A stretch of DNA of 64,000 nucleotides from contig JAPFFF010000010.1 of NCBI GenBank assembly GCA_039105265.1, positions 1,922,001 to 1,986,000 on the forward strand, in the 5' to 3' direction. Made by a program: the position numbers and the translations under genes. The first letter of the stretch is position 1, and the number at the start of each line of letters is the position of its first letter. The notes beneath the pieces were generated by a model. It made no database searches, was not told where the DNA came from, and worked only from the letters and a program-made list of their open reading frames with translations. This stretch comes from Tritrichomonas musculus (taxonomy: Eukaryota; Parabasalia; Tritrichomonadida; Tritrichomonadidae). Positions 1-10,900 of this stretch are shown piece by piece.

Positions 1-790
1 CCAGCAAATAATGTGTCGCAAAGTATATACTATAAACAATGCACATTAATTCTTTTAAATTAAATACTGATGATGGTGCTCGATTTATCTTTTTTTTTAA
101 CATAAGTTTCACGTTAGGTTTTCTAATAAAAGTCAATTTGATTCATAAATAAATATTTTTTTTAAATTGTATATAATAAATCATGAAGATGTAACGGATA
201 AAAAAAATCTTTGAAAATAATTTGTTTATTTAGCATTAATAGATTCTTTCTTATAATTTGATACCAACTATTTTAAAGTTAATTTTGTTCAGGCTTGCGA
301 AAACTGAATTTACTCCAATTTTCAAATTATTTTGCTAAATTCTCAAAAGAGAAAAAAAAACAATAATGTATATGATTATATTAATGCATAATAAATCTTC
401 AATTTCAAAAATGTTTAAAGTTTTTTCCTTTGAAAATAAAATATTTATACAATCTTATTGTAATAAAATTTCCTCAGAAAAAAAAAAACTGAAAAAAACC
501 TGAAAAGCATTAAAATGAAAATTTCTCTATTAAAAAAACAAAAATCATATTAAACTAATGTTTAAATATGAGTAATATATTAATATATATTTAATTCCTA
601 TAAATTACTAATTTCAATTTGTAAAATAAAAATATATAGACATTTCTTATGTGTACTAAAATATTTACATAAAAAGTTAAATTTTTTTTCTATACAAAAA
701 TTAAATAAACATAGAATATTTTGAATTAAAAAAATAAAATCCATAGAACTTTAATTTTTTTGATTTTGTGTTGCATTTTTATAATTCGAA
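1..790. other. AT-rich intergenic DNA
   Basis: Very AT-rich sequence with many A and T runs and stops in all frames. I see no gene, RNA or element here. It is the upstream region of the gene at 791. Confidence 0.6.
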
Positions 791-1381
791 ATGAATTTAT
801 CAATCCCTCAAGATCAAAAAAGATTCGACACAGGTTTAATTGTCAATTTATTATCATTTAGCCTTCCAAAGAGTCTTATCAAAAAGAATGAAGAAATTCG
901 TGTTAGTATCACTACAACTCCTGAGAAAAGAAAGCAACATTTTCATATAAAAGGGAAGAATATGAATAGTCCTAATCATGCGTTTAAATTAAATATTAAC
1001 AACGAAACAAAAAGAATTGTTGTAATATTCAGAAAAAGAACAATTCTTCCTTATAATCCAGTTATCGCTTCAACAACGATTCATTTAAGCGAGTTTACTG
1101 ATATGCCTAGAGAATCAATTGCATCAAGTAAAATTGATTCTGATATTAAAATTTTAAATATTTATTATCCACTTCAAAAGCAAATTAACTACCAAAATAA
1201 TTGTCAATTACAAAATCAAAAAACTAATAGAAAAGTTCTTGGACAAATGCAGGTTCAATTGTCATTTGCTCCACCATTTGCGAATTTCTATGATGGAAAA
1301 AGTACGCAAGATTATGAAAAAGATAACAATAAAAGAGAACTAAAGAAAAAATCTAGAAAAAATATAAAATGGAGATTTTGA
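791..1381 (+). CDS. C2-like domain protein (hypothetical)
   Basis: A 196-residue single-exon protein. Residues about 15-165 alternate beta-strand-like stretches and polar loops in the manner of a C2 domain: a strand with RVSITTT, a strand ending VVIFRKRT, a segment TTIHLSEFTD, then IYYPL and a closing GQMQVQLSF. LSEF followed by a YPL strand and a G-x-V-x-L-x-F strand is typical of C2-like folds that sit on membranes. The clustered acidic calcium ligands of classical C2 domains are not obvious, so calcium binding is doubtful. The tail (about residues 175-196) is strongly basic. There is no signal peptide or membrane segment. The family assignment is inferred from the strand pattern. It stands alone, with a MITE downstream. 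Confidence 0.55.
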   Translation: MNLSIPQDQKRFDTGLIVNLLSFSLPKSLIKKNEEIRVSITTTPEKRKQHFHIKGKNMNSPNHAFKLNINNETKRIVVIFRKRTILPYNPVIASTTIHLSEFTDMPRESIASSKIDSDIKILNIYYPLQKQINYQNNCQLQNQKTNRKVLGQMQVQLSFAPPFANFYDGKSTQDYEKDNNKRELKKKSRKNIKWRF

Positions 1382-1776
1382 TATAGTGATCAAAATTCCC
1401 TAAATACTTTTAGTGAAAAATTAAGTACATTTCGCCTCAGATTTGTGATTTTGAATATCTCGCAATTAAAATATTTTATAGCTTATTTCTTTTATAACAC
1501 TTATTTTTATAAAATGTAAAGTAATATTTATTAAATTTTTATTGCTAATAGGTTTATAATTTAGAGAATCGATATTAAAAACATCACTTTTTACATCTAA
1601 TACTTGATTATCAGTTTAAAGATCTGATATCGAGATTATCGATACGAAATGTGATATGAAAATAATTGTAAACTTGAAATCATGAAAAATGATAGCATAA
1701 TAGATTAATTTAATATTTCAATATATCTAACTGTCTTTGAATTGCAAATTCCACATTGTGATTTGCTATTACAACT

Positions 1777-1816
<40 letters not shown>

Positions 1817-1840
1817 TTTTTCACAAAATGAATAAAAGTC
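1382..1840. other. intergenic DNA with A-run and a dispersed repeat
   Basis: No coding signal. It holds a 37-nt A run at 1778-1814. A stretch at 1564-1602 is recognisably the same as the last 40 bases of the window (both begin GAGAATCGAT and end CTAATA), suggesting a dispersed repeat. The 9-bp left target duplication of the neighbouring MITE lies at 1832-1840. Confidence 0.5.
1778..1814. repeat. poly(A) tract, 37 nt
   Basis: An uninterrupted run of 37 A residues, ending 17 bp before the left target-site duplication of the MITE at 1841. Confidence 0.9.
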
Positions 1841-2158
1841 GGACAATCGTTTTTTTCTACGCCACTTTTTGAATGGTTTTTCTATCCATGAGTAGCTACT
1901 CATAAAATTATAACTATTTGCTTTTTTTGATATAATTTTTTTTTATTTTTACATAATTTTTCAGGAATATACGCACCAGTGATCACCACAGGGCTGCGCG
2001 AAGCCGAATCAGGCTCCTTGAATTGCTGGATGGATCGGGAAGCCATTTGAACTAAATATTTATGCATTATTTAGTAAAAATTGAATAAAAAATGTATAAA
2101 AAAGTATTCAAAAAGTTTAAAAGTTTTCAAAAAGTGGCGTAGAAAAATACGTTTTCCC
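1841..2158. mobile_element. Mutator-like MITE, 318 bp
   Basis: The two ends form 33-bp terminal inverted repeats (1841-1873 and 2126-2158) with about four mismatches, sharing the core CTACGCCACTTTTTGAA. The termini start GG(A/G). The element is flanked by a perfect 9-bp direct repeat ATAAAAGTC (1832-1840 and 2159-2167). A 9-bp target duplication with terminal repeats of this length is characteristic of Mutator-like elements. There is no coding capacity, so it is a non-autonomous MITE. The interior holds an unusually GC-rich patch at about 1970-2040. The intact duplication suggests a fairly recent insertion. Confidence 0.85.
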
Positions 2159-2236
2159 ATAAAAGTCTATTTTATTGTTATAATAATACACTTAATAACA
2201 TTCTAATCATAAAGTATGATATTGTATTTATAGATT

Positions 2237-5200
2237 CTATTGTATTTCTGCTAGTAAATCATGCCCAAAACCTTCATAAAATATTGATGTTATGTTTTTG
2301 GGTGATTTCTCTTGTTCAGACTTTTCAACTCTAACTTCACAAGGACTATGTTGGAATAAATAATATCTATATTTTTCAAAATCTACATCAAAAGAAAATT
2401 GATTATACCAATTTCTTTGAATGATTATAATCTGCATTGTATATATTAACTGGTTTGAATCAGTAGTATATTTATCAATTTCTTTCTTCATTTGAAAGAA
2501 ATCACTTTGGTATTTTTTATATAAAACTAAATAAAGCAAATCATATGAATACTTAAAATTATTTCTATATAAATCGAACAGTAATTCAAATGAACTATCA
2601 ATGTCATTTAAATCATAAATATAAGTGATTGCCAAATTTAATTTTGATGTAAAATCATTTTTCTGACGAATGGCTTCTTTGAAATATTCAATAGCTAAAC
2701 CAATATTCTTTTCGACATCATTACCCGATCTATAAATAATTCCAAGATTATTTTTCGCCTGATAATCGTTGAGCGACGATGCCTCTTTGTAGTAATGTAT
2801 AGCTTGAGTAACATCACGCTTCATATTTATACCATTTTCATACATAAATCCAAGAGTAAAAAAAGATGGCATATTTCTATTCTTTGCAGATTCCTTGAGC
2901 CAATATATTGCCTTGCTTGGATGTTCTTTATAAAGATATTTATAAAGAAAAAATTGGGCTTCTCCATAATTTTTTTTTGCCGAGAGTGTTAGATAATATA
3001 TTGCTTTGTTATTATCTCTTCCTATATAAAGCTTACCCAAAGCATATTGTGCTGCCGAATTGTTACGATCTGCTGAAAGTTGCAAATAATGCATTGCTTT
3101 ATTAAAATCAAGTTGAATAAATTTATTAGAGCCATAAATAATTGCTAGTAATAGTTGAGCTTCTGCATTATTCTGGTCAGCTGCAAGTGTAGAATAATGT
3201 ATTGCTTTTTTGATATCTGAATTATTATAATATAAATTTCCTAGATAAAATTGTGCCAAAGGACTATTTTGATTAGCTGCTAGTGTAAAATAATATTTTG
3301 CTTTGTAAATATCGATTGGAATATATATACCATTTGAATAAATAAGACCAAGAATAATTTGTGAATCAATATCATTTTGATTGGCTGCAAGAGTGAAATA
3401 ATAAATTGCTTTTTTAACATCAGCTTGAACATATTTGCCTTCACCATATAGAAGGCCAAGATTAAATTGGGCGCCTATATTGTTTAGATCTGAAGCCATT
3501 TTATAATATTTTATTGCCTTGCTTATATTAATTGATATATATTTCCCATCAGAATAAATATTTCCTAGAGATAAATATGCATCTGAATAATTATGTCTTG
3601 AAGCCAATAGAAAATAGTTTATAGCTTTCTTTATATCACGGTTGACGTATTTTCCTTTATAATAAATATCTCCAAGAAAAAACAGAGATTTTTCATAATT
3701 TAGATTTGCAGCCATTCTAATATAATATAAGCCTTTATCAATATCAGGTCTCACATATTCACCCGTTAAATAAATGATTCCTAGATTATTCATTGATATT
3801 ACATCTTTATTATTTGCTGCCATAGTAAAAAAGTGAATGGCTTTATCTATATCCCGTAAAACATGTTCTCCTTCAAAATAAAGTTGACCAAGAGATAATT
3901 GTGAGTTTACACATCCTTTTTCTGCAGCTAGAGTAAAATAATGAATAGATTTCTTTATGTCAACTGAAACATAATCACCATCCAAATATATATTGCCAAG
4001 CCTATTTTGTGATTTAATATCACCATAATCAGACGCCAGAGTATAATAATAGATTACCTTCTCTATATAATTTACTATTATTTTATTTTTTTGAGTAATT
4101 TCCTGGTCATAAAAGAATCCAAGAGAATAAAAAATTTTATTTATTTGTTTTGATTTGAATTGTTTTGAAAAACAACTTGGAGCTGACCAAGCAAAAAAAA
4201 AGAGTGCTCTTACAATATTTTTAATAACACATTTTCCTTTCACATACATTTTTCCTATATTATATAATGTATCGGTAACATTTCTAAGATTTATAAAATT
4301 ATCAATTGTTTGAAACGTGCTTTTTTCATAAATATCTTTGAAATATTGCTTGAAATTTTGATTTAAATTATCAATTTTTATTTGTGAATAATTATTGATG
4401 TAAAAATCTAAAATAACTTGTGAAATATTTGGCCGATCAGATGCTTCTTCTTTTATACAAGAATTATATATTTCTTCGAGGTTTATTTCTAGTATAAAAT
4501 CATTATATTTGATTCTGTTTTCAATGGTTGGCATTTTATTTATCACTAAGTAATAAATCAACATTCCAAGTGAATATATATCACATTTATTTGTTATTTC
4601 ACCTTCATTAACTTCTGGTGCAACAAAATCATGAGAAAAATCATTTGTAAAATTTTCATTATCTCGATTATTACTAATAATTCGATCAAAATCAATTAAA
4701 ACTGCTGTTTCGTTTTCATCAATAATAATATTATCTGGTTTCAAATCACGAATAATGAAATTATTTCGATGTAAAAATTCAATAATTATCATGATTTCAA
4801 AAATAATTGTCTTTTTTTCTATTCCTGAAAGGATTACTTCTTTACTTACTATATCCATCAATGAATTGCCTCTTATGTATTCAATAACTAGTGAATCATA
4901 TTTATCTTTGACAATTCCATGCAATTTTGGTACCAATGGAAAATTATTAATTTTCAAATAATTTTCTTTTTCTCTTTCAATCAATTTCGATGTTTCAACA
5001 TCATTTTTTTTAGGCATTTTCAACACCATCAATTCTTCATTTTCAATATGATAAATTAAATTTGCTGAAAATGTTGATCCCGTTCCAATTTGATGAATTA
5101 AAAAATAACTTTCTTTGTCTATTTCCTTCAAACTCTCTTCTCTTTGATTGTTCGTATTTTTGAATAAAATATCCAGTCTATTTTTATTCGATTTACTGTA

Positions 5201-5722
5201 AGCTTGATATAACAAGTATCCAGAAATGCATGGCTTTATATATTTCCAGATTTTTTTAGTAAAAGACTTCTTATTCGTTATAATTTTAAGCTGTTTGTTA
5301 AAAATTTCAATATCATTATAAAACGATGAATAAATTTGGGTTTCGTTATATCTAATATGTGAGTTTAAATTAAATAATTCTTTTGTATCTGATAAAAAGA
5401 TTATATTTAAATCACAAGCATTAGAAAAAAGAGGATCAAGCAAATGAAGAGATGACTGTTGAATTAATAATACTGTTTTTTGAAATCCTATAAAAAAATA
5501 GTTGGCTGATGCTTTCTGATTAAGCTTATTATTTTGATTAATAATTATCGTCTTGGATTCTCTTATGTTTGAGAGAATTTTTGGATATTGATCTAGATTA
5601 ATTTTTTCAAAAACATGAAAAAATATGTAATTTTGAATGATTTCATTTAGTTTCTTATTTTTTATCTTGATCATACGTTCTTGTAATTCATCAAAATGCT
5701 GATAAAGATTAGTATCAATCAT
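2237..5722 (-). CDS. protein kinase-like protein with Sel1 repeats
   Basis: 1161 residues. Residues 1-200 form an N-terminal module also present in the neighbour at 7936-13392. A kinase-like domain follows (about 205-445): glycine loop GTGSTFSA, lysine in VLKM (235), catalytic segment RDLKPDN (325) with Ile in place of the usual His, metal-binding segment DFD instead of DFG (344), then APE (368). HRD and DFG are therefore both altered, though the catalytic Asp and Asn remain. From about 545 to 1060 come roughly fourteen Sel1-type repeats (consensus near A-x-x-G-x-x-x-A-Q-x-x-L-G-x-x-Y), a scaffold for protein binding. The C-terminus ends in an FYEGFGHD motif that recurs as FYQGFAGD in the neighbour. 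No membrane segment is seen. The ATG is first in frame. Probably a cytosolic signalling scaffold; activity is uncertain. Confidence 0.85.
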   Translation of the reverse strand: MIDTNLYQHFDELQERMIKIKNKKLNEIIQNYIFFHVFEKINLDQYPKILSNIRESKTIIINQNNKLNQKASANYFFIGFQKTVLLIQQSSLHLLDPLFSNACDLNIIFLSDTKELFNLNSHIRYNETQIYSSFYNDIEIFNKQLKIITNKKSFTKKIWKYIKPCISGYLLYQAYSKSNKNRLDILFKNTNNQREESLKEIDKESYFLIHQIGTGSTFSANLIYHIENEELMVLKMPKKNDVETSKLIEREKENYLKINNFPLVPKLHGIVKDKYDSLVIEYIRGNSLMDIVSKEVILSGIEKKTIIFEIMIIIEFLHRNNFIIRDLKPDNIIIDENETAVLIDFDRIISNNRDNENFTNDFSHDFVAPEVNEGEITNKCDIYSLGMLIYYLVINKMPTIENRIKYNDFILEINLEEIYNSCIKEEASDRPNISQVILDFYINNYSQIKIDNLNQNFKQYFKDIYEKSTFQTIDNFINLRNVTDTLYNIGKMYVKGKCVIKNIVRALFFFAWSAPSCFSKQFKSKQINKIFYSLGFFYDQEITQKNKIIVNYIEKVIYYYTLASDYGDIKSQNRLGNIYLDGDYVSVDIKKSIHYFTLAAEKGCVNSQLSLGQLYFEGEHVLRDIDKAIHFFTMAANNKDVISMNNLGIIYLTGEYVRPDIDKGLYYIRMAANLNYEKSLFFLGDIYYKGKYVNRDIKKAINYFLLASRHNYSDAYLSLGNIYSDGKYISINISKAIKYYKMASDLNNIGAQFNLGLLYGEGKYVQADVKKAIYYFTLAANQNDIDSQIILGLIYSNGIYIPIDIYKAKYYFTLAANQNSPLAQFYLGNLYYNNSDIKKAIHYSTLAADQNNAEAQLLLAIIYGSNKFIQLDFNKAMHYLQLSADRNNSAAQYALGKLYIGRDNNKAIYYLTLSAKKNYGEAQFFLYKYLYKEHPSKAIYWLKESAKNRNMPSFFTLGFMYENGINMKRDVTQAIHYYKEASSLNDYQAKNNLGIIYRSGNDVEKNIGLAIEYFKEAIRQKNDFTSKLNLAITYIYDLNDIDSSFELLFDLYRNNFKYSYDLLYLVLYKKYQSDFFQMKKEIDKYTTDSNQLIYTMQIIIIQRNWYNQFSFDVDFEKYRYYLFQHSPCEVRVEKSEQEKSPKNITSIFYEGFGHDLLAEIQ

Positions 5723-6271
5723 AAAGATCTTTAAAGGTCAATATATTGACCAATTTAAAATTAACATTGATAAATGATAAATATCAGGTAATATGTTAGT
5801 TCCAACCATCGATAAATAATCTTCATCAGAAGTTTTTTCTTTGATTATTTTTGATATTGGAAATGTCCCAATACTGATAATTATTGTTAAAAAAATATCA
5901 TAAAGAACAAAAACCGTTATCATATCTTATTGATAAACATCAATGATATAAACAAAAACTATTTATTATATTTATTAGTAGAATAGGATCTATTTCTTGA
6001 TATGTATTTTTGTAAAAAATTGAAAACAACATTCCAAATTAGATTCACACCTTCTGAAATAATCAATATTGTTCATTTCCATCAATAATTCTCTTTCATA
6101 ACAACATTTTATCTTTTTTTTTTTTTTACTAATATTTTTCAGATTGAAATTATTATTTTATAAAAGATCTTTTAGAAGATGTATCTATATATTACAAGCC
6201 CATTATTTTGAATAGTTCATAGATGATAAATAATAAAAAAATATATTAAAATAAATGATTATAAAATTGAT
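5723..6271. other. intergenic region, one doubtful 61-codon ORF
   Basis: A minus-strand ORF at 5738-5923 (61 codons, one possible membrane segment near its start) ends 15 nt before the kinase start. It has no recognisable family and may be chance in AT-rich DNA. The rest is AT-rich with no feature seen. Confidence 0.35.
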
Positions 6272-6574
6272 TTATTTTATTCCAGTACTTCTTAACTTTC
6301 GTGCACTCTCAGAAACACGTTTTAATATTTCACAAGCTTCATCATAGCGTATTATCATCTTTTTAAGTTCATCATCAAACATCTTATAACAGTCTATAAT
6401 GTCACCTTCAACTGTTTGTATCACTACTACACCATCACGATATTTATTCTGTTCTAATTTATTATCTTCAGACCTTGTTACTTCGAGAGGCTCATTCTTA
6501 CTTTGATAGACTTTAATCTCTTCTATAGCTTCAGAAGATATTTGTGGTAAATAAACATTATTACTAGTTGACAT
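6272..6574 (-). CDS. small hypothetical protein, 100 aa
   Basis: The ORF has balanced, protein-like composition unlike the Lys/Asn/Ile/Phe-rich chance ORFs around it. Residues 1-45 are polar and acidic; about 48-60 form a strand-like VVVIQTVEG segment; about 60-96 are predicted helical (FDDELKKMIIRYDEACEILK). No signal peptide, membrane segment or known motif. I do not recognise the family. It starts at an ATG and has AT-rich non-coding flanks. Confidence 0.5.
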   Translation of the reverse strand: MSTSNNVYLPQISSEAIEEIKVYQSKNEPLEVTRSEDNKLEQNKYRDGVVVIQTVEGDIIDCYKMFDDELKKMIIRYDEACEILKRVSESARKLRSTGIK

Positions 6575-6843
6575 TAAGAAAAATGTTTATAGGTTCACTT
6601 TTAAGGTTCACATTTCAATTTTACCCTATTGAAAAATAAACCATTTAATTTTGTGTAGATTTTAACGGTCACATTATAATCCATTATTATCTCCAAATTA
6701 ATATTTCTATTTAAATTCTATTTAAATACTCATTAATTTATATAAATAATCATATATTTTATATTTTAATCAAATAATTGAAAAAAAAGAAATTAAAATC
6801 TTTTTGAATTGATGTGTATTTTAATATTATACTTTTATGCGTA

Positions 6844-7486
6844 TCAAATTTTTATTTTAATAGAAAAGCTTGTATAGCTTGTATTGTTTTCATTATTAAT
6901 TGGAATATTCGTATCATTTAATGTATCATTATTATCTTTTTTGAAATATTTATAAAGTAAAATTCCATATAAAATGGAGAGACATCCAAAAAGAGAAAGG
7001 ATGCAGGCACCTGGAATTATTGTCCTATTTTAAAAAATTAAGTCTATTTCGAAAGGATCAATATGTTCAATCTTCCAATTAAAGTATTTTTTATCTCAAT
7101 AATGCTTTTTCTCCCAATAAATATAAAATGATCCTGTAATTGGATTACATATTTTTTCTTTGTTTACTGGCTGAACATTTATTATACCAAACATGATTGC
7201 AAGTATAAGTGTTAAAAAAGCAAATGAGGTTGAAAAAAATACTAGAAAAATGGCATTGATTCCAATAATAGGTATCTTTTCGATAAAACCCGGTAGAACC
7301 AAAACTGCTGCAATGATAGCAAATATAAAAAGCATTGTTATCGCAATTGTATAGTTTCCATTTGATATCGGCTTTCGCCAAACATATTCAAATAGAAATG
7401 AGTCAATTACAAACATATAAACTAATGTGGCAATTGCAATCAATATTGTTGTAATTTCGAGTAAATTCGGTAATTTTAAAATCGTA
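6844..7486 (-). pseudogene. four-helix membrane protein, reading frame broken by two stops
   Basis: One minus-strand frame runs from about 7486 to a final stop at 6844-6846 and stays protein-like throughout, but is interrupted by TGA (7096-7098) and TAA (7030-7032). It predicts four hydrophobic helices: one beginning LLEITTILIAIATLVYMF, one around IAITMLFIFAIIAAVL, one around INAIFLVFFSTSFAFL, then a polar loop of about 55 residues with IEHIDPFEID, a fourth helix around ILSLFGCLSILYGILLY, and an Asn-rich tail. Three short-loop helices followed by a larger loop recalls tetraspanins, but the cysteine motif is not clear. No in-frame ATG was found at the 5' end. The coherent frame across both stops points to a recently decayed host gene; unrecognised introns are less likely because the sequence between the stops also looks coding. 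Confidence 0.6.
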
Positions 7487-7935
7487 TGAACTCATAGAAT
7501 TTTTTTCAATTATTTCAATATAAAACAAAGATAAGAAAAAAATTCGATGTTAATGCCTTAAACAATCAAAAAACATTATTTTTAATATATTTTCCTTGAT
7601 TAATCGCTGAATTCATTTCATTACCAAATGTTTGAATATTATATTTGCATCGTGTTCATTTTTTTTCATTTCAAAAAACAATTTACTAAATATGCATAGA
7701 TCATATCAAAACGTCTGGTTTTAAGACCTTTTTTTTTTTGAAGCTGACATATTTACAATTTCCAATCAACTCTTTCTTGTTTATGGCTTTTATCTAAACT
7801 AGAAACGTGCTTATTCGAATGCTTTTTTATTGGTTTGTTTTTAAATTTAAATATAACCAATAATATCGTTTAAATGAATGATTAAAAAAAATAAAGAAAA
7901 AGAAATTTCGGAGAATAAACTTTTAGAAAATTAAT
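7487..7935. other. intergenic DNA
   Basis: AT-rich, with a short ATG-initiated stretch in another frame near 7490 and T runs. Nothing else is supported. Confidence 0.5.
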
Positions 7936-10900
7936 TCAAGCATCACCAGCAAATCCTTGATAAAAAGATCCAGAAATATCTCTTTTAGGAAGGAGAGGCT
8001 TTGCCAACGATTGAGGCTTTGCTGACACTTTAGAGCCCATTCTTCCGAACAAGATGCGATATGGTGGCTTGTACAAGATTTTATTCATTTCATCAACAAT
8101 TTGATCTATTTCATTCAGGAAAGCGTCTTTGCATTGATTGTTTCTGACAGCAAAAGCGAACAAGTCTTTTGGATCAGTAAAAACTTTTCTTTCAACTGGC
8201 AAAGACGAATTTTTAAGAGACATTTTATTTGCCATCTTTTCATCTTTAATTCTTGAGTTAGTCTTGCCAATATCTTCTCTTTTTTCAACCTTTTTAGATT
8301 GACTCATACTTGGCAAAATTATCTTTCTTGACAAAGATTTATTAAATTGGTTTTCATTTTCTTTTAAATTGAGATGAAAGTCAGGGTAATTGAAAATGAA
8401 TGTTTTCAAATTTGAAAACATGTTGTTATTTGCTCTGTCATCCAATTCAACTGAGAAGTTCTTCATTCTATGAAAAGCGCTTCTAAAGAAAGAATCACTT
8501 CTTTCATATTGATATTTAGACAGGTAATATTTGGCCAATTTGAGATTCATTAAACAAAAAATGAACGTTTTTGAAATCTCAAGATGTTCGTCTTCAATTT
8601 TCTTGTGTTTGAAAATTAAAGGTTCGTCTTCATTTTTGGATGCTTGTGTGTAAAAGTAGATTGCTTTATCAATCTTTTCATTTTGTTCATTCATGTAGCC
8701 AAGATTGTATAAAGAAAGAGCGAAGTTTTGTTTCCCAGCTTCTTCGAACAAGTATTCAGCATTTCCAGTTTTGTTAGTAAACAAATTGAAAAACAAGCCT
8801 AAGTTATTTTGGCTAAATGGGAACATTCCATAATGACCTTCTCTTAAGTAATTTTCACCATTTTTCAGGTCAACTTCAGGAAGACTTGTAATGTAAATCA
8901 ATCCGAGATAATTCGATGAAAGATAGTAATAGAAATTGTACTTGAATTGAAGTATTTGAATATCCAAATTCTTGTACAATTTAATGCATGTTGTAAAGTT
9001 ACTTATTGCTTTGTTCATGTTAACTTCAATTCCAAGTCCATTCATATAAATGAGTCCCAAGCGATAATATGATTTCAATGAACTTGGATTCGCTGAATTT
9101 TCGAAATATTTCCTCGATAATTCGTAATCTTGTCTTCCAGCGAGTCCTTTTTCAAAGATGTTACCGAGACGATAATTAGCTTTCATATTACTTAAATCAG
9201 CAGAGATTAAATAATAATCTCTTGCTTTATTATAATCTTGCTGAATGAACTCTTTATAACCTTTTTCATGAAGTCTTCCCAACCGATAATAAGCATTAGA
9301 ATTCTTAAATTCACAAGCTAATTGATAATACATTTTAGCTTTCAAACAATTCTTATGAAAACCTTGACCCTTTTCATAGAATTTTCCAATGTTTACGAGG
9401 AATTCGGAATTGCTTGAACCATATGAATAAAAGTATTCTTGAGGTACATTATAATGTTGAGTCGGATTTTGGAAATCTCTATAAATTAGACTTATGTCAC
9501 GATATCCAATTTTAGCAAATTTATTGAAGTATTCTTCAGATTTGGCTAAATCTTTATGAACACCATAACCGTTTTTATAAAGAAGACCAAGATGATAAAG
9601 TGCCTTAGAACTATTCAATTCAAGAGCTAATTCATAATATTCTTTAGCTTTTGTATAATTCTTCTCTACACCATAACCGTTTTCATAAAAACGACCAAGA
9701 TTTAAAAGAATGCCTGATTGCAATTCAATGTATTCATTGAAATACTTATTTGCTTTAGAATCATCTTTAATGACACCATAGCCATCTTTATACATTAATC
9801 CTAATTGGAAGAAAGCTTTAGGATTTTTAAGTTCAGCTGCCAATTCGTAATACTTTTTAGCTCCCGATAAATATGGCTTTGAATCTTTACCGTAATAATA
9901 AAAATCACCGATTCTAACGAGTGCTTCTGAATTCTTTAATTGGCCAGCTTGTTCATAATATTCTTTAGCTTTAGTATAATCTTGATTAATGTAATGTTCA
10001 CGGATTCCATTTTCATAAATGTTTCCCAATTTAAAGAGTGCTTTAGGATTATTCTTTTTGGCTGATATCATGTAATATTCAATTGCTTTTGAATAATCCT
10101 TCATCACTCCTCTTCCGTTGTAATAAATGTCGCCAATTTGGAGAGGAATTTCGGAATTGTTTTGATTCACTGCTAACATGAAGTATTCTTTAGCTTTGGC
10201 TGAATTTTGTTTAACTCCATTTCCATTTTCATAAAGCATTCCAAGATGAAGAAGTGCATACAAGTTGTTCTTTTTAGCAGCGAATTCATAGAACTTTCTT
10301 GCTATTGAATAGTCTTTTCTGACTCCATTTCCATTCTCATATAAATGGCCTAAATGGAAGAGTGCTTTCCAATGATTCTCTTTAACTGAAAGTTCATAAT
10401 ATTCTTTAGCTTTGTCATAAAAGTGACGCCCTTTGAGACCATTCTCATAAAGGAGACCAATTTGATAATTTAATTCAGGAATGTCACCAGTCATCTTCAG
10501 AATGAGCAAAATAGGAAGCATGAAAAAGTCCAAAATAGTTGATGCAAACCTATCAATTCTTTTCATATAAATCAAAAGTTCAATCAATTCATAACAGAAA
10601 TTGATGATTTCAATTGGTTTTATTGCCACGGGGATCTTGTTGAGGTAACTTTCAGTAAAATGAATGGCTTCTAATTCATCAAAAATGGAATCTTCAATTG
10701 CGCCAAAAGTTAATCTATCTCCTCTTTTATATGAAATACAAGAGTAATAAAGCTTCTGAATGTTTTCTGGACAATTTGTTATTGATGGGATATCTTTAGA
10801 TCTCTTCGGGATCGCTTTCTTTTCAAAGACCAAATAAATAATCTCACCAATTAAGTTTATGTATGAAGGATTTATGCTTGAATCATTTCTCTCTTCATTT

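Noticed and set aside
5773-5800. ACTAAC on the minus strand near the first kinase start, as a possible 3' splice motif
   Set aside because: No AG at the fixed six-base spacing, and the kinase already has a good ATG downstream.
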